DNA from: Alkalicoccus daliensis
Lineage (GTDB): Bacteria > Bacillota > Bacilli > Bacillales > Salisediminibacteriaceae
Assembly: GCF_900103955.1 (NCBI RefSeq)
Contig: NZ_FNIL01000001.1
Location: 186,001 to 250,000 of the forward strand
DNA: 64,000 bases
Direction: 5' to 3'
Positions 8,354 through 16,375 of this stretch are shown in pieces. The translations under genes and the position numbers were made by a program. Position 1 is the stretch's first letter. Each line of letters begins with the position of its first letter. The notes under the pieces are model-generated. The model did not search any database and was not told the DNA's origin. It was given only the letters and a program-made list of their open reading frames with translations.

Positions 8354-8384
8354 ATAAAGTAAGGAATTTTGTATATTTATGATT

Positions 8385-8650
8385 TGATGAGTAAGGGTTC
8401 TCAACGGCTTTCCGGCGGAAGCCTTGCCGTGAGGCTGATCTTCAGCTACTTGCAATGCCTGCCGGTATTACAAAGGTTCTACAGACTGCGCTTGTGTTTG
8501 AAGCGCTGTATAAAATCTAATCCTCTTTTTCTCAGCTGCAGTCGCAGAAAGTCGACTCCGGGAGGGTTTAGAACGATTTGAAGATCGCCTGGGCTGGTTA
8601 GCTGAGAAAGTTCCCACCGGAACGCGTACCTTCGAAGGCAAAGTATAAAA
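8385..8650 (-). repeat. Diverged copy of dispersed repeat family A, reversed
   Basis: The gap between ylaH and ylaI carries no gene. Its left part matches the complement of the right part of family A (CGGCGGAAGCCTTGCCGTGAGG here against CGGCAGGCTTGCCGTGGAGG in the copy at 28264). Its right part matches the complement of the left end (TAGCTGAGAAAGTTCCCACC...GCGTACCTT against TAGCTGAAGGATTTCTCCGC...GCGTACCTTT). The blocks are in the right order for one complete but eroded element. Limits are approximate. Confidence 0.45.
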
Positions 8651-8677
8651 GCGTATGCTTATACAAAATAATAACTT

Positions 8678-8881
8678 TTAAATATAGTCATCTTTTTCTT
8701 CTTCGGTATGGTGCTTTCTAAAAGAACCGGTTTTTAATCTTTCTTCAGTACGATGACCAATTCTCTCTCGACACCCTTCACACATATAAGTATGAATAGG
8801 CCTGTTCCGTAATTTTTTCGCTATTGGTAAATTTGATGAAATAGTTTCAATTTTATCACATAGTACGCATTTCACTCTCAT
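8678..8881 (-). CDS. ylaI: DUF2197 zinc-ribbon protein YlaI
   Basis: A 67-residue protein with two CxxC pairs, Cys5/Cys8 and Cys34/Cys37, typical of a small zinc ribbon, followed by a basic tail. Length and layout match YlaI. It lies in the same neighbourhood as in B. subtilis. No catalytic residues are seen; a nucleic-acid or protein contact role would be inference. Confidence 0.8.
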   Translation of the reverse strand: MRVKCVLCDKIETISSNLPIAKKLRNRPIHTYMCEGCRERIGHRTEERLKTGSFRKHHTEEEKDDYI

Positions 8882-9062
8882 GGAGTATCACCTGCTTTTA
8901 TTATAAGGTATCGGATTCAGTATAACATGGTCCAAGCTTTTATGAAGAAAAATGATTGTAAAATATAAATTTAATGGAGAAGGAAAATTGTCGTTTTTGT
9001 CGAATAATATTTATTAAGCTCACAAACTGGGGAGCGGATTTTCCAAAGGAGGAAGATAAATA

Positions 9063-9515
9063 ATGGGAAACCGGGTAGAGATTTCATTAACAGAAGATTT
9101 ACTTTCTACTTTACAGGAAGAACATTACGTAACGATAGCTACGGTAGATGCTGAAACAGGGGCACCAACAGTGAATGCTATTTCCTGGATTTATGCTAAG
9201 GACAAGCAGACAGTTCGTTTTGCAATCGACTGTCGTTCACAAATTATAAAAAATATTAAAGAAGAACCGCTCGTCAGCATGACTGTGATAGCTGAAGGTT
9301 CTACTTATTCTTTATCAGGAAGAGCTAAAATCACTGCTGAACTTATTGAAGACGTTCCATTAAAATTATCTATGATTGATTTGAAAGTCAGTGAAGTAAA
9401 AGATGTAATGTTTTATGGAGCGAGACTCACAGCAGAACCAAAATTCGAAAAAACCTACGATGAAGAGGCAGCTGCAAAATTAGATAAACAGGTAATGAAC
9501 GCTTTGATGAAATAA
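9063..9515 (+). CDS. ylaL: Pyridoxamine 5'-phosphate oxidase-family protein YlaL
   Basis: A 150-residue split-barrel flavin-binding-like protein. Its N-terminal part (residues 14-50, EEHYVTIATVDAETGAPTVN and following strands) has the shape of the PNPOx-like fold used for FMN or F420 binding. It is too short and lacks the C-terminal motif of true PdxH, so vitamin B6 oxidation should not be assumed. AAAGGAGG precedes the ATG. In B. subtilis ylaL lies just after the PhoH gene ylaK; here it lies just before. Function unknown. Confidence 0.75.
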   Translation: MGNRVEISLTEDLLSTLQEEHYVTIATVDAETGAPTVNAISWIYAKDKQTVRFAIDCRSQIIKNIKEEPLVSMTVIAEGSTYSLSGRAKITAELIEDVPLKLSMIDLKVSEVKDVMFYGARLTAEPKFEKTYDEEAAAKLDKQVMNALMK

Positions 9516-9700
9516 GATTTAATAATATTTTATTATATATCGTGCAATAAGTTTTTCTGGGGATACATTATAAGAAAATAAGTATGACTTAACAGCAGCA
9601 GTAAAGGGGTCAGGGAATGGAAATTTTTACCTTTTTTCTTGAGAGGAATTTACTAAAGAAATCAGGTTGTGGATGCATGAATTAATTTGGAGGGATTCCT

Positions 9701-11020
9701 ATGATCAAAACTTACATTCTTGATACGAATGTTTTACTGCATGACCCTCTATCAATATACTCTTTTGCAGATAATAAAGTTGTTATACCAGCTGTAGTAC
9801 TCGAAGAAATAGATACCAAAAAAAGATTGACTGATGAGATCGGCAGAAATGCCAGAGAGGTAGCACGTCTGCTGGATAAACTAAGAGAACAGGGCAAACT
9901 GCATGAAGGGGTAGAAATGCCGAACAAAGGACAGATGGTGGTGGAACTTAACCATAGATCTCATGAACAGCTTGAAAAGCATGGGCTTGAAAAGACAAAT
10001 GATAACCGCATACTTGCGATTGCATTGAATTTAAAAGAAGAAGCCTCTGATCCGAGAAGTGTTGTCCTTATCACAAAGGATGCGCTGTTAAGAGTAAAAG
10101 CCGATGCACTCGGCTTACCTGCTGAAGACTTTTTATCAGATCATGTCAGTCAATTTGATCATATTTATAAAGGATACAGTGAAAGCTGGATCGAAAGTGA
10201 CACAATGGACCGGCTGTTTGAAAATCGCAGTTTAAGTTTAAAAGAAGCCGGCATTAAAGAAACTTTTCCTCATCATTTTTATATTTTTAGAGATACGGTG
10301 AATCAATCCCGTTCAGCTTTGGCAATGGCAGACGAGAGTATGCAGAAATTAGAATTATTCTTAGGTGAATCTGAAGGCATATGGGGGATACGCCCACGCA
10401 ATGTACAGCAAAGAATGGCTATGGAACTGTTGACCAGAAAAGATATACCTCTGGTCACTTTAGTAGGGAAAGCTGGAACAGGAAAGACGCTGCTGGCGCT
10501 GGCATGTGGAATGTACCTTACGGAAGATAAACAGCTGTTTAAAAAACTGCTTGTTACCAGGCCCGTTGTACCTGTCGGGAAAGATATCGGTTATCTTCCT
10601 GGGGAAAAAGACGAAAAACTCAGGCCGTGGATGCAGCCTATTTATGATAATTTAGAGTTTTTGTTCAATACAAAGAAAGATACAGAATTAGAAGATATTC
10701 TCGCTGGTATGTCTTCTGTACAGGTGGAGGCTTTAACTTATATAAGGGGAAGAAGCATTCCAGATCAGTTTATTATCATTGATGAAGCTCAAAATCTGAC
10801 AAAACATGAAGTGAAGACGATTATTACCAGGGTGGGAGAAGGAAGTAAAGTCGTACTTATGGGAGATCCTAAACAAATTGATCACCCATATTTAGATGAA
10901 TATACGAATGGGCTGTCCTATGTTATAGAAAGAATGAAACATCTTACGATTTCGGGACATATGAAATTTGAAAAGGGTGAACGGTCCGGTCTCGCACAAC
11001 TGGCAGCTGATTTACTTTAA
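9701..11020 (+). CDS. ylaK: PIN domain-PhoH family ATPase (PhoH2/YlaK)
   Basis: A 439-residue fusion of an N-terminal PIN nuclease domain and a C-terminal PhoH helicase-like ATPase. The PIN acidic residues are visible: Asp8 in ILDTNVLLHD, Asp101 in KTNDNRI and Asp127 in TKDALL. The PhoH half has Walker A GKAGTGKT (256-263) and Walker B FIIIDEAQN (357-365). Proteins of this architecture act as RNA helicase-nucleases in other bacteria. GGAGG lies before the ATG. The gene ends next to an eroded repeat and the terminator at 11162. Confidence 0.9.
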   Translation: MIKTYILDTNVLLHDPLSIYSFADNKVVIPAVVLEEIDTKKRLTDEIGRNAREVARLLDKLREQGKLHEGVEMPNKGQMVVELNHRSHEQLEKHGLEKTNDNRILAIALNLKEEASDPRSVVLITKDALLRVKADALGLPAEDFLSDHVSQFDHIYKGYSESWIESDTMDRLFENRSLSLKEAGIKETFPHHFYIFRDTVNQSRSALAMADESMQKLELFLGESEGIWGIRPRNVQQRMAMELLTRKDIPLVTLVGKAGTGKTLLALACGMYLTEDKQLFKKLLVTRPVVPVGKDIGYLPGEKDEKLRPWMQPIYDNLEFLFNTKKDTELEDILAGMSSVQVEALTYIRGRSIPDQFIIIDEAQNLTKHEVKTIITRVGEGSKVVLMGDPKQIDHPYLDEYTNGLSYVIERMKHLTISGHMKFEKGERSGLAQLAADLL

Positions 11021-11150
11021 AGTCGACTCGCACGCTTTTGGAAAAAGCAAGGAAGAGGAGCCGGCAGCAAGTGCGGCCATCCAGATATTTTTTCTTCAGC
11101 AGGCCGAACTCCCTTACAATATTATCATCTCAATAATGAGTATTAACAGA
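11021..11150 (+). repeat. Eroded right end of repeat family A
   Basis: Between the PhoH stop codon and the terminator. The best-preserved part is TTATCATCTCAATAATGAG followed by TATTAACAGA near the right end, against TTATCAACAATGAGCATTAACAGA in the copy ending at 45193. Upstream similarity (GGAAGAGGAGCC, GCAGCAA) is weak. Confidence 0.4.
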
Positions 11151-11161
11151 CCTGAAAACCT

Positions 11162-11203
11162 AAAAAGGCTTCGCAGAAATTTCATTGCTGCAAGCCTTTT
11201 TAT
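11162..11203 (+). terminator. Terminator downstream of ylaK
   Basis: Stem AAAAAGGCTTCGCAG with CTGCAAGCCTTTTT, one mismatch, then a T-rich tail. Confidence 0.8.
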
Positions 11204-11219
11204 TTATTAAAAATTCAAT

Positions 11220-11711
11220 TTATAAAATGGTAAAACCTGTAACCCCTGTAATTGGCGAATATCTATTTGAGCCATCTGCCATATATAAGTGAATTGGACC
11301 ATTTTCTTTAAGCGGAGCTCCTTTATGGGAAAATGCTGCAATCGCAGTTTTCACCTTATCCAGGGGAAGAATTACTTCCTGATTATTAATTCTCTGCACT
11401 ATTACTCTTTCTGCATGTGACTCAGGTTCTGCATTCACAATAAATGGGGTAAGATGTATCCCTAATGACTTTTCAGTGAGGTCTTTTTTGCTGATGGTGA
11501 CTTTGTTACCATTGGTTTGGGGGTTAACGCCTTTTCGTTGTTCGTCAAAAGCTCGCCCCATTGCAGCGAAGTCTTTTTCTTCAATGCTTTTTTCTTCTTC
11601 ATCGAATACTTTATCCATATCCACCCTGCGCTCATCAAATATCCACACACCTGGGTCAATCATGATAGGATGTTTTACAGCTCCTGTGATTTTCACAATC
11701 ATTTCATCCAA
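11220..11711 (-). CDS. Bacillales conserved protein, often labelled peptidyl-prolyl isomerase
   Basis: A soluble protein of about 163 residues. It carries the family blocks ITGAVKHPIMIDPGVWIFDERR near the N-terminus, FIVNAEPES in the middle, and a C-terminal LKENGPIHLYMADGSN segment. Homologues in Bacillus are often annotated peptidyl-prolyl cis-trans isomerase, but I see no FKBP, cyclophilin or parvulin motif, so the name should not be trusted. The TTG at 11709-11711 is preferred because AAAGGAAGTG lies in front. An ATG three codons later (11702) is the alternative. The gene faces ylaN divergently. Confidence 0.6.
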   Translation of the reverse strand: MDEMIVKITGAVKHPIMIDPGVWIFDERRVDMDKVFDEEEKSIEEKDFAAMGRAFDEQRKGVNPQTNGNKVTISKKDLTEKSLGIHLTPFIVNAEPESHAERVIVQRINNQEVILPLDKVKTAIAAFSHKGAPLKENGPIHLYMADGSNRYSPITGVTGFTIL

Positions 11712-11874
11712 GTAAATCACTTCCTTTCTATCAATAGTATAATAGTGAATGGAATAGAAGTCACCCATACATCTTCAGTTGCAATTTTTTAGCATAACCG
11801 ATAAGATAAGAATAAATCATGAATCGTGATATTTGCTCGATCCGTGATCGTTTTGAAATAGAGGAGGGATTCGC

Positions 11875-12171
11875 GTGTCCACTGAAATCCTGCCCGAACA
11901 ATGTGAAAAAGCCTATGCCCTTCTAAAAGAGGACGCTGAAAAGATAGTCAAGCTCATTGAAGTTCAAATGAAGAACTTAACGATGCCGCAGTGTCCACTC
12001 TATGAAGAGGTATTAGATACGCAAATGTTCGGTTTGTCACGTGAAATTGATTTTGCGATTCGCCTGAACCTCGTCTCCGATGACGAAGGTAAAATGCTTT
12101 TGACACAGCTGGAACAGCAATTGTCTGCACTGCATGAAGCGACGATGCGGGCCAGGGAAAATAATGCTTAG
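11875..12171 (+). CDS. ylaN: YlaN family protein
   Basis: A 98-residue all-helical protein of the YlaN family (DUF1507). In B. subtilis YlaN is needed for growth when iron is scarce and interacts with the iron regulator Fur. The family core around residues 37-68 ([20 protein letters not shown], then REIDFAIRL) is well kept. The start is a GTG with GAGGAGGG seven bases upstream. In B. subtilis ftsW and pycA follow; here they are absent and dps follows. Confidence 0.9.
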   Translation: MSTEILPEQCEKAYALLKEDAEKIVKLIEVQMKNLTMPQCPLYEEVLDTQMFGLSREIDFAIRLNLVSDDEGKMLLTQLEQQLSALHEATMRARENNA

Positions 12172-12185
12172 TTATATAAGCGGAT

Positions 12186-12224
12186 AAAGAAGGTTCCTTT
12201 TTATTAAGGGAATCTTCTTTTTTT
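12186..12224 (+). terminator. Terminator after ylaN
   Basis: Imperfect stem AAAGAAGGTTCC with GGAATCTTCTTT, then a run of Ts. Confidence 0.8.
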
Positions 12225-12374
12225 GGAGAGAGATAACAACATTAAGTTCATCAAATGTCCACAAAAGCAGCACTTTCTTTGAAAATATTTGGTTTACTGT
12301 GTTTGGAGAATTTGAAAAAAGGAAATAGATATAACTGCATGAATTATTTCTTAAGATATAGGAGTGAATACACA

Positions 12375-12821
12375 ATGGCACACAAGCAGACAACTGAAAT
12401 ATTAAACCGGCATGTTGCAAACTGGAACATTATGTTTGTAAAACTGCATAATTATCATTGGAATGTAAAAGGATCAAATTTCTTTACCCTTCATAATAAG
12501 TTTGAAGAACTTTATAATGAAGCAGCTGAGCATATTGATGAACTTGCAGAACGCCTTCTGTCATTAAAAGGTAAACCTGTAGCCTCTATGAAGGTTTTCC
12601 TGGAGACTACTACTATTAGCGAAGCCAGTGGGGAAAAGACGGACGTTGAAATGGTAAGAGCACTGGTAGAAGATTTTGAAACTTTTTCAAATGAGCTAAA
12701 AGAAGATATTGAAACACTTGAAGGAGATGCTGATGATGAGGATACTGCAGATATGCTTGTCTCGATTCGTCAATCAGTAGTAAAACACAATTGGATGCTG
12801 AGATCATTTCTTGGGCACTAA
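12375..12821 (+). CDS. dps: Dps family DNA-binding ferritin
   Basis: A 148-residue Dps/MrgA-type mini-ferritin, forming a dodecamer that oxidises and stores iron and protects DNA from peroxide. The ferroxidase residues show the canonical spacing: His28, His40, Asp55 and Glu59 (in NYHWNVKG, LHNKFEELY and HIDELAER). The ATG at 12375 is chosen because AGGAGTG precedes it and the protein then has normal family length; the upstream open frame has no support. No PerR box was recognised upstream. It occupies the slot of ftsW-pycA in B. subtilis, next to the iron-related ylaN. Confidence 0.9.
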   Translation: MAHKQTTEILNRHVANWNIMFVKLHNYHWNVKGSNFFTLHNKFEELYNEAAEHIDELAERLLSLKGKPVASMKVFLETTTISEASGEKTDVEMVRALVEDFETFSNELKEDIETLEGDADDEDTADMLVSIRQSVVKHNWMLRSFLGH

Positions 12822-12846
12822 ATTATAGAATCACCTAGTAATTAAT

Positions 12847-12881
12847 AAAAAGAGCTGAGATACTTCTCAGCTCTTTTTATT
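12847..12881. terminator. Bidirectional terminator between dps and ctaA
   Basis: Perfect stem AAAAAGAGCTGAG / CTCAGCTCTTTTT with a 6-nt loop, T-rich on both strands, between convergent genes. Confidence 0.9.
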
Positions 12882-12964
12882 ACGAAATGTTATTTGTTTG
12901 CTGTTTCATTCAATTGAATATTTTTTGGGAAAAAAAAGATAGAATTTAAAAGAATGAAACCGGA

Positions 12965-13861
12965 CTATTTTTCAGCTCTGGAAGCTAATAAACTCATATA
13001 ACTGATGGTTGCAAAGAGAAGACTTACGATAATGGCATGTGCCATTGTTGCATATAAGGTGAAACCTGTGAAAATTACTACTGCACCGCTGATTACCTGA
13101 GCGGTGATAAAAATCATACTTAAAGAACCGCTGTACAACAAAGGCTTGTTTGAAACCTGTGTTTTTAACATTTGGATAAACATAATAAGAATGCTAATGA
13201 ATAATAGTCCGGCAGCTACCCTGTGACCAAATTGAATTGCTGTTCTTCCTTCAAGCGAAGGAATCACTGCTCCATTACAGAGAGGCCAGCCCGCACATGC
13301 TCCGCCCGCACCGGAATGTTTTACGAACGCCCCGGTATAAACTACTGCATACATGTAGATAAGATTGAAGAATATTAGATTTTTAAAATTCCTGTTTAGA
13401 ACGGGACGAGTCAAACTAACAGCTTTTCCATCTTCAAATGCAAGTATTGTTAATAGTACAACACTGGCAAAGGAAATGAGAGAAAAACCAAAGTGCAGCG
13501 CCATAATTGCATCGGATTGTCCCCAAACAACTGCAGCTGCCCCTAACAAGCCCTGTAGTACAATAAATAGAACTGCTATAAAAGCGAAGAATTTAGTTTC
13601 ACGTAAATGCCCGATAGAAATCCAGCTCCATATAGCATGAACTACTACCATAATTCCGAGAACTCCGGAAACCAGCCTGTGTGTATATTCAATTAATGTT
13701 TCAATCGTAGGGTTTTCAGGGATCAGCTGGCCATAGCAAAGAGGCCATTCCGCCCCACAGGCATCACCGGATCCGGTCTGGGTAACAAGTGCTCCCTGGA
13801 TCAATACCAGCAGCATGCCTAAAGAAGTAAGAATGCCGTAAAATTTAAGGAGTCGATGCAT
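12965..13861 (-). CDS. ctaA: Heme A synthase
   Basis: A 298-residue integral membrane protein with eight predicted helices that converts heme O to heme A for the cytochrome oxidase encoded next door. The heme-ligand histidines of the two four-helix halves are visible (His61, His123, His213, His275), as are both extracellular Cys pairs (Cys35/Cys42 in GDACGAEWPLC and Cys189/Cys195 in GGACAGWPLC). The duplicated half-structure is obvious from these repeats. It is transcribed divergently from ctaB, as in B. subtilis, across a 465-bp gap that should carry both promoters. Confidence 0.95.
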   Translation of the reverse strand: MHRLLKFYGILTSLGMLLVLIQGALVTQTGSGDACGAEWPLCYGQLIPENPTIETLIEYTHRLVSGVLGIMVVVHAIWSWISIGHLRETKFFAFIAVLFIVLQGLLGAAAVVWGQSDAIMALHFGFSLISFASVVLLTILAFEDGKAVSLTRPVLNRNFKNLIFFNLIYMYAVVYTGAFVKHSGAGGACAGWPLCNGAVIPSLEGRTAIQFGHRVAAGLLFISILIMFIQMLKTQVSNKPLLYSGSLSMIFITAQVISGAVVIFTGFTLYATMAHAIIVSLLFATISYMSLLASRAEK

Positions 13862-14119
13862 AAATTCACCGTCTTTCTGGATATAAATAGTTAATTTAAA
13901 ATAAAAGAGTTTAACAAAATATATAAGTTACTATAATAGTATAAAACTGATAATAATCATGCGTTAAAAAATGAGGCTAAACCTATATTAGTATAATTGA
14001 TTTAGTTCTATCTGCAAACTTAATTACTATCTCATAATATAGCAAATATAATAGGAAGAAACGAATTTCACATAATTGTCACAAAGAACACCTGAAAATA
14101 CTTACAAATAAAAAAGGTG
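13862..14119. other. Divergent ctaA-ctaB intergenic region
   Basis: Very A+T-rich, no gene. It includes the short palindrome-like ACTATAATAGT (near 13932-13942) and several TATA-like hexamers on the ctaA side, but I could not choose one ctaA promoter. In B. subtilis this region binds ResD; I cannot identify such sites by eye here. Confidence 0.5.
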
Positions 14120-14148
14120 ATGAAAAACTATGGTCCTTCCTTTATAAT
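14120..14148 (+). promoter_or_regulatory. Probable promoter of the ctaB operon
   Basis: -35 ATGAAA (14120-14125), 17-bp spacer, consensus -10 TATAAT (14143-14148). It leaves an A+T-rich leader of about 170 nt before the ctaB start. Confidence 0.55.
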
Positions 14149-14326
14149 GTGTATGAACGGTGCAAACTGTCATCTTTTTTGTTATGCATAATTTTTCAAA
14201 GAAAATTTTAGTGCAGTTATCTGTACTTCCATAACTCTGTGAAAAGTAATTTATTAGTCTGATATTATTCTTAATTGCTAATATGCATAGCGAATTTAGG
14301 TGGCCGAAACAGGGGGTGAACGAATA

Positions 14327-15256
14327 TTGAGTAAACTAAATGCAATGTCTTCAGCGGAGACAGTAGCAAATGTACGGGAAGTCGAAGATTCAGCCGTAAC
14401 GTGGAGAGACTACGTAACTATTTCGAAAACTGGAATTGTTATGTCCAACTTGATTACAACGTTCGCAGGGCTGTATCTGGCAACACACTATACTGGTACT
14501 ACACTTGTGGCGAATGCGTGGATTGCTTTCATGGCGCTATTAGGTTCAGCATTAATTATTGCCGGAGCCAGTGCATTAAACAATTTCATTGATAGAGATA
14601 TTGACCATCTTATGGAACGCACGAAAGAGAGACCTACTGTCAATGGAAGACTCACTGGTAAACAGACACTTACATATGGACTTGCTGTCTCCATTGCCGG
14701 GACCGCTGCTCTTGCCGTTGCTTCTTTAATGGCTGCATTAATTGGTGTAATTGGTCTGATTATTTATGTGGTACTGTATACGATGTGGACGAAACGTACT
14801 ACTACGCTGAATACAATTGTTGGCAGTTTTTCCGGAGCTGTGCCGCCTTTAATTGGATGGGCCGCAATTGACCCAGGTCTTCATCCTTACGCCTGGTCCT
14901 TGTTCCTGATAATGTTTATTTGGCAGCCGCCTCACTTTCTAGCTCTTGCAATGCGCAGAGCTGATGAATACAAAGCAGCAGGAATTCCTATGCTGCCGGT
15001 AGTGGCAGGCTTTGCTTTAACAAAGCGCCAAATTATCTGGTATATTGCAGCTTTAATACCTGTATCTCTGCTTGTTGCAGATTTCGGATTTATTTATACA
15101 GCAGCCGCTGTAATTCTTGGCGGGGGCTGGTTGATTTATGGAATCCGTGGTCTAAAGACAAAAGATGATATGAAATGGGCAACGGGTATGTTCATTTACT
15201 CCCTGAATTATTTAACAATTATGTTTGTACTGATGGTACTTGTACACATGTTCTAA
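14327..15256 (+). CDS. ctaB: Protoheme IX farnesyltransferase (heme O synthase)
   Basis: A UbiA-family membrane prenyltransferase that adds a farnesyl group to protoheme to give heme O, the substrate of CtaA. The diagnostic aspartate motif [15 protein letters not shown] lies in the first cytosolic loop, with a second acidic loop at [15 protein letters not shown]. About nine membrane helices are predicted. The TTG at 14327 is preferred because AGGGGGTG lies eight bases before it. The frame is open from a GTG at 14300, and an ATG at 14345 is also possible. It leads the ctaBCDEF operon. Confidence 0.9.
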   Translation: MSKLNAMSSAETVANVREVEDSAVTWRDYVTISKTGIVMSNLITTFAGLYLATHYTGTTLVANAWIAFMALLGSALIIAGASALNNFIDRDIDHLMERTKERPTVNGRLTGKQTLTYGLAVSIAGTAALAVASLMAALIGVIGLIIYVVLYTMWTKRTTTLNTIVGSFSGAVPPLIGWAAIDPGLHPYAWSLFLIMFIWQPPHFLALAMRRADEYKAAGIPMLPVVAGFALTKRQIIWYIAALIPVSLLVADFGFIYTAAAVILGGGWLIYGIRGLKTKDDMKWATGMFIYSLNYLTIMFVLMVLVHMF

Positions 15257-15289
15257 AAAATGAAAACAGAAAGCGGGGTTTACGACGCG

Positions 15290-16348
15290 ATGAGGCACAT
15301 TTTGCGATTGCTTCCATTTTCGCTGATTCTGCTTTTAGCAGGGTGCGGTATGGAAAACCTAACGGCATTGGATCCTCGGGGTCCAGTTGCAGAAATGCAG
15401 ATGTCTTTGATTCAACTATCCTTATACATCATGATTTTTGTAATAGTAATCGTTTTTACTATTTACATTTTCGTATTGATCCGCTTCCGTGAGCGGCCGG
15501 GAGATACACATATCCCGAAACAGGTCCATGGAAACCGTGCACTTGAATTTATATGGACTACCATTCCTATTCTGTTACTCCTTTTATTGGCTATTCCTAA
15601 CGTTATGGATACGTTTACACTAGCTGATACAGGTGTGCCGGAAGAGGGAGTAGACGAAGCGCTGCTGGATGAAGATGAAGCAGTAGAGGATTATCTTGTA
15701 GTTCAGGCTACTGGACATCAGTTCTGGTGGGAATTTGAATATCCCGATTTAGGGATAAATGCAGGCCAGGATCTTTATATACCTACGGACACTAGAATTG
15801 TCGTGGAACTTGAAGCAAGTGATGTAATTCACTCTTTCTGGATTCCTTCATTAGCTGGTAAGCAGGACAATATTCCGGGTATCACTAACGATTTATGGTT
15901 CGAAGCTCCGGAAGAAGGAATATATGCAGGTAAATGTACAGAACTTTGTGGACCATCACATTGGCTGATGGATTTTAAAGTTGTGGCTGTAGATCCTGAA
16001 ACTTTCGCAGTATGGGCTGAAAATATGGCAGAGCCAGACGAAGAGCTTACTGAACCTTCCGGAGAAGTTGCTGTCGAAGGTAGAGAAGTCTTTGAGAATA
16101 ACTGTATCGGCTGTCATGCTGTGGGTGATGAAGGAAGTCCTACCGGACCTAACTTTACCAACTTTGGTGAGCGTACAGTAATTGCAGGATTCCTTGAATA
16201 TAATGAAGATAATCTTCATGACTGGATCCGCGATCCTGAATCTTTGAAGCCGGGAAATGACATGCCTGCTTTCGATGAGAATACAATCTCAGAAGATGAA
16301 ATGGATTCACTAATTGAATATATAAATGACTTACGAGTACTTGAATAA
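15290..16348 (+). CDS. ctaC: Cytochrome c oxidase subunit II with fused cytochrome c (caa3 type)
   Basis: Membrane-anchored subunit II that receives electrons for the caa3 oxidase. The ATG at 15290 begins a lipoprotein signal with lipobox LAGC (Cys19); an in-frame ATG at 15260 has no ribosome binding site. Two membrane helices are followed by an acidic loop (about residues 115-135) and the CuA domain with His181, Cys216, Cys220, His224 and Met227. A C-terminal cytochrome c domain carries CIGCH (272-276) and a candidate axial Met325. The acidic external loop fits life at high pH or salt. Confidence 0.95.
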   Translation: MRHILRLLPFSLILLLAGCGMENLTALDPRGPVAEMQMSLIQLSLYIMIFVIVIVFTIYIFVLIRFRERPGDTHIPKQVHGNRALEFIWTTIPILLLLLLAIPNVMDTFTLADTGVPEEGVDEALLDEDEAVEDYLVVQATGHQFWWEFEYPDLGINAGQDLYIPTDTRIVVELEASDVIHSFWIPSLAGKQDNIPGITNDLWFEAPEEGIYAGKCTELCGPSHWLMDFKVVAVDPETFAVWAENMAEPDEELTEPSGEVAVEGREVFENNCIGCHAVGDEGSPTGPNFTNFGERTVIAGFLEYNEDNLHDWIRDPESLKPGNDMPAFDENTISEDEMDSLIEYINDLRVLE

Positions 16349-16375
16349 AGTCTTGATAAAGGGAGGTATTTTTCT

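Noticed and set aside
10968-11210. 80-codon frame after ylaK
   Set aside because: It starts inside ylaK in another frame and runs through an eroded repeat and a terminator.
11220-11711. True peptidyl-prolyl isomerase
   Set aside because: The common database label is not supported by any isomerase motif I can see, so it is listed as a conserved protein only.
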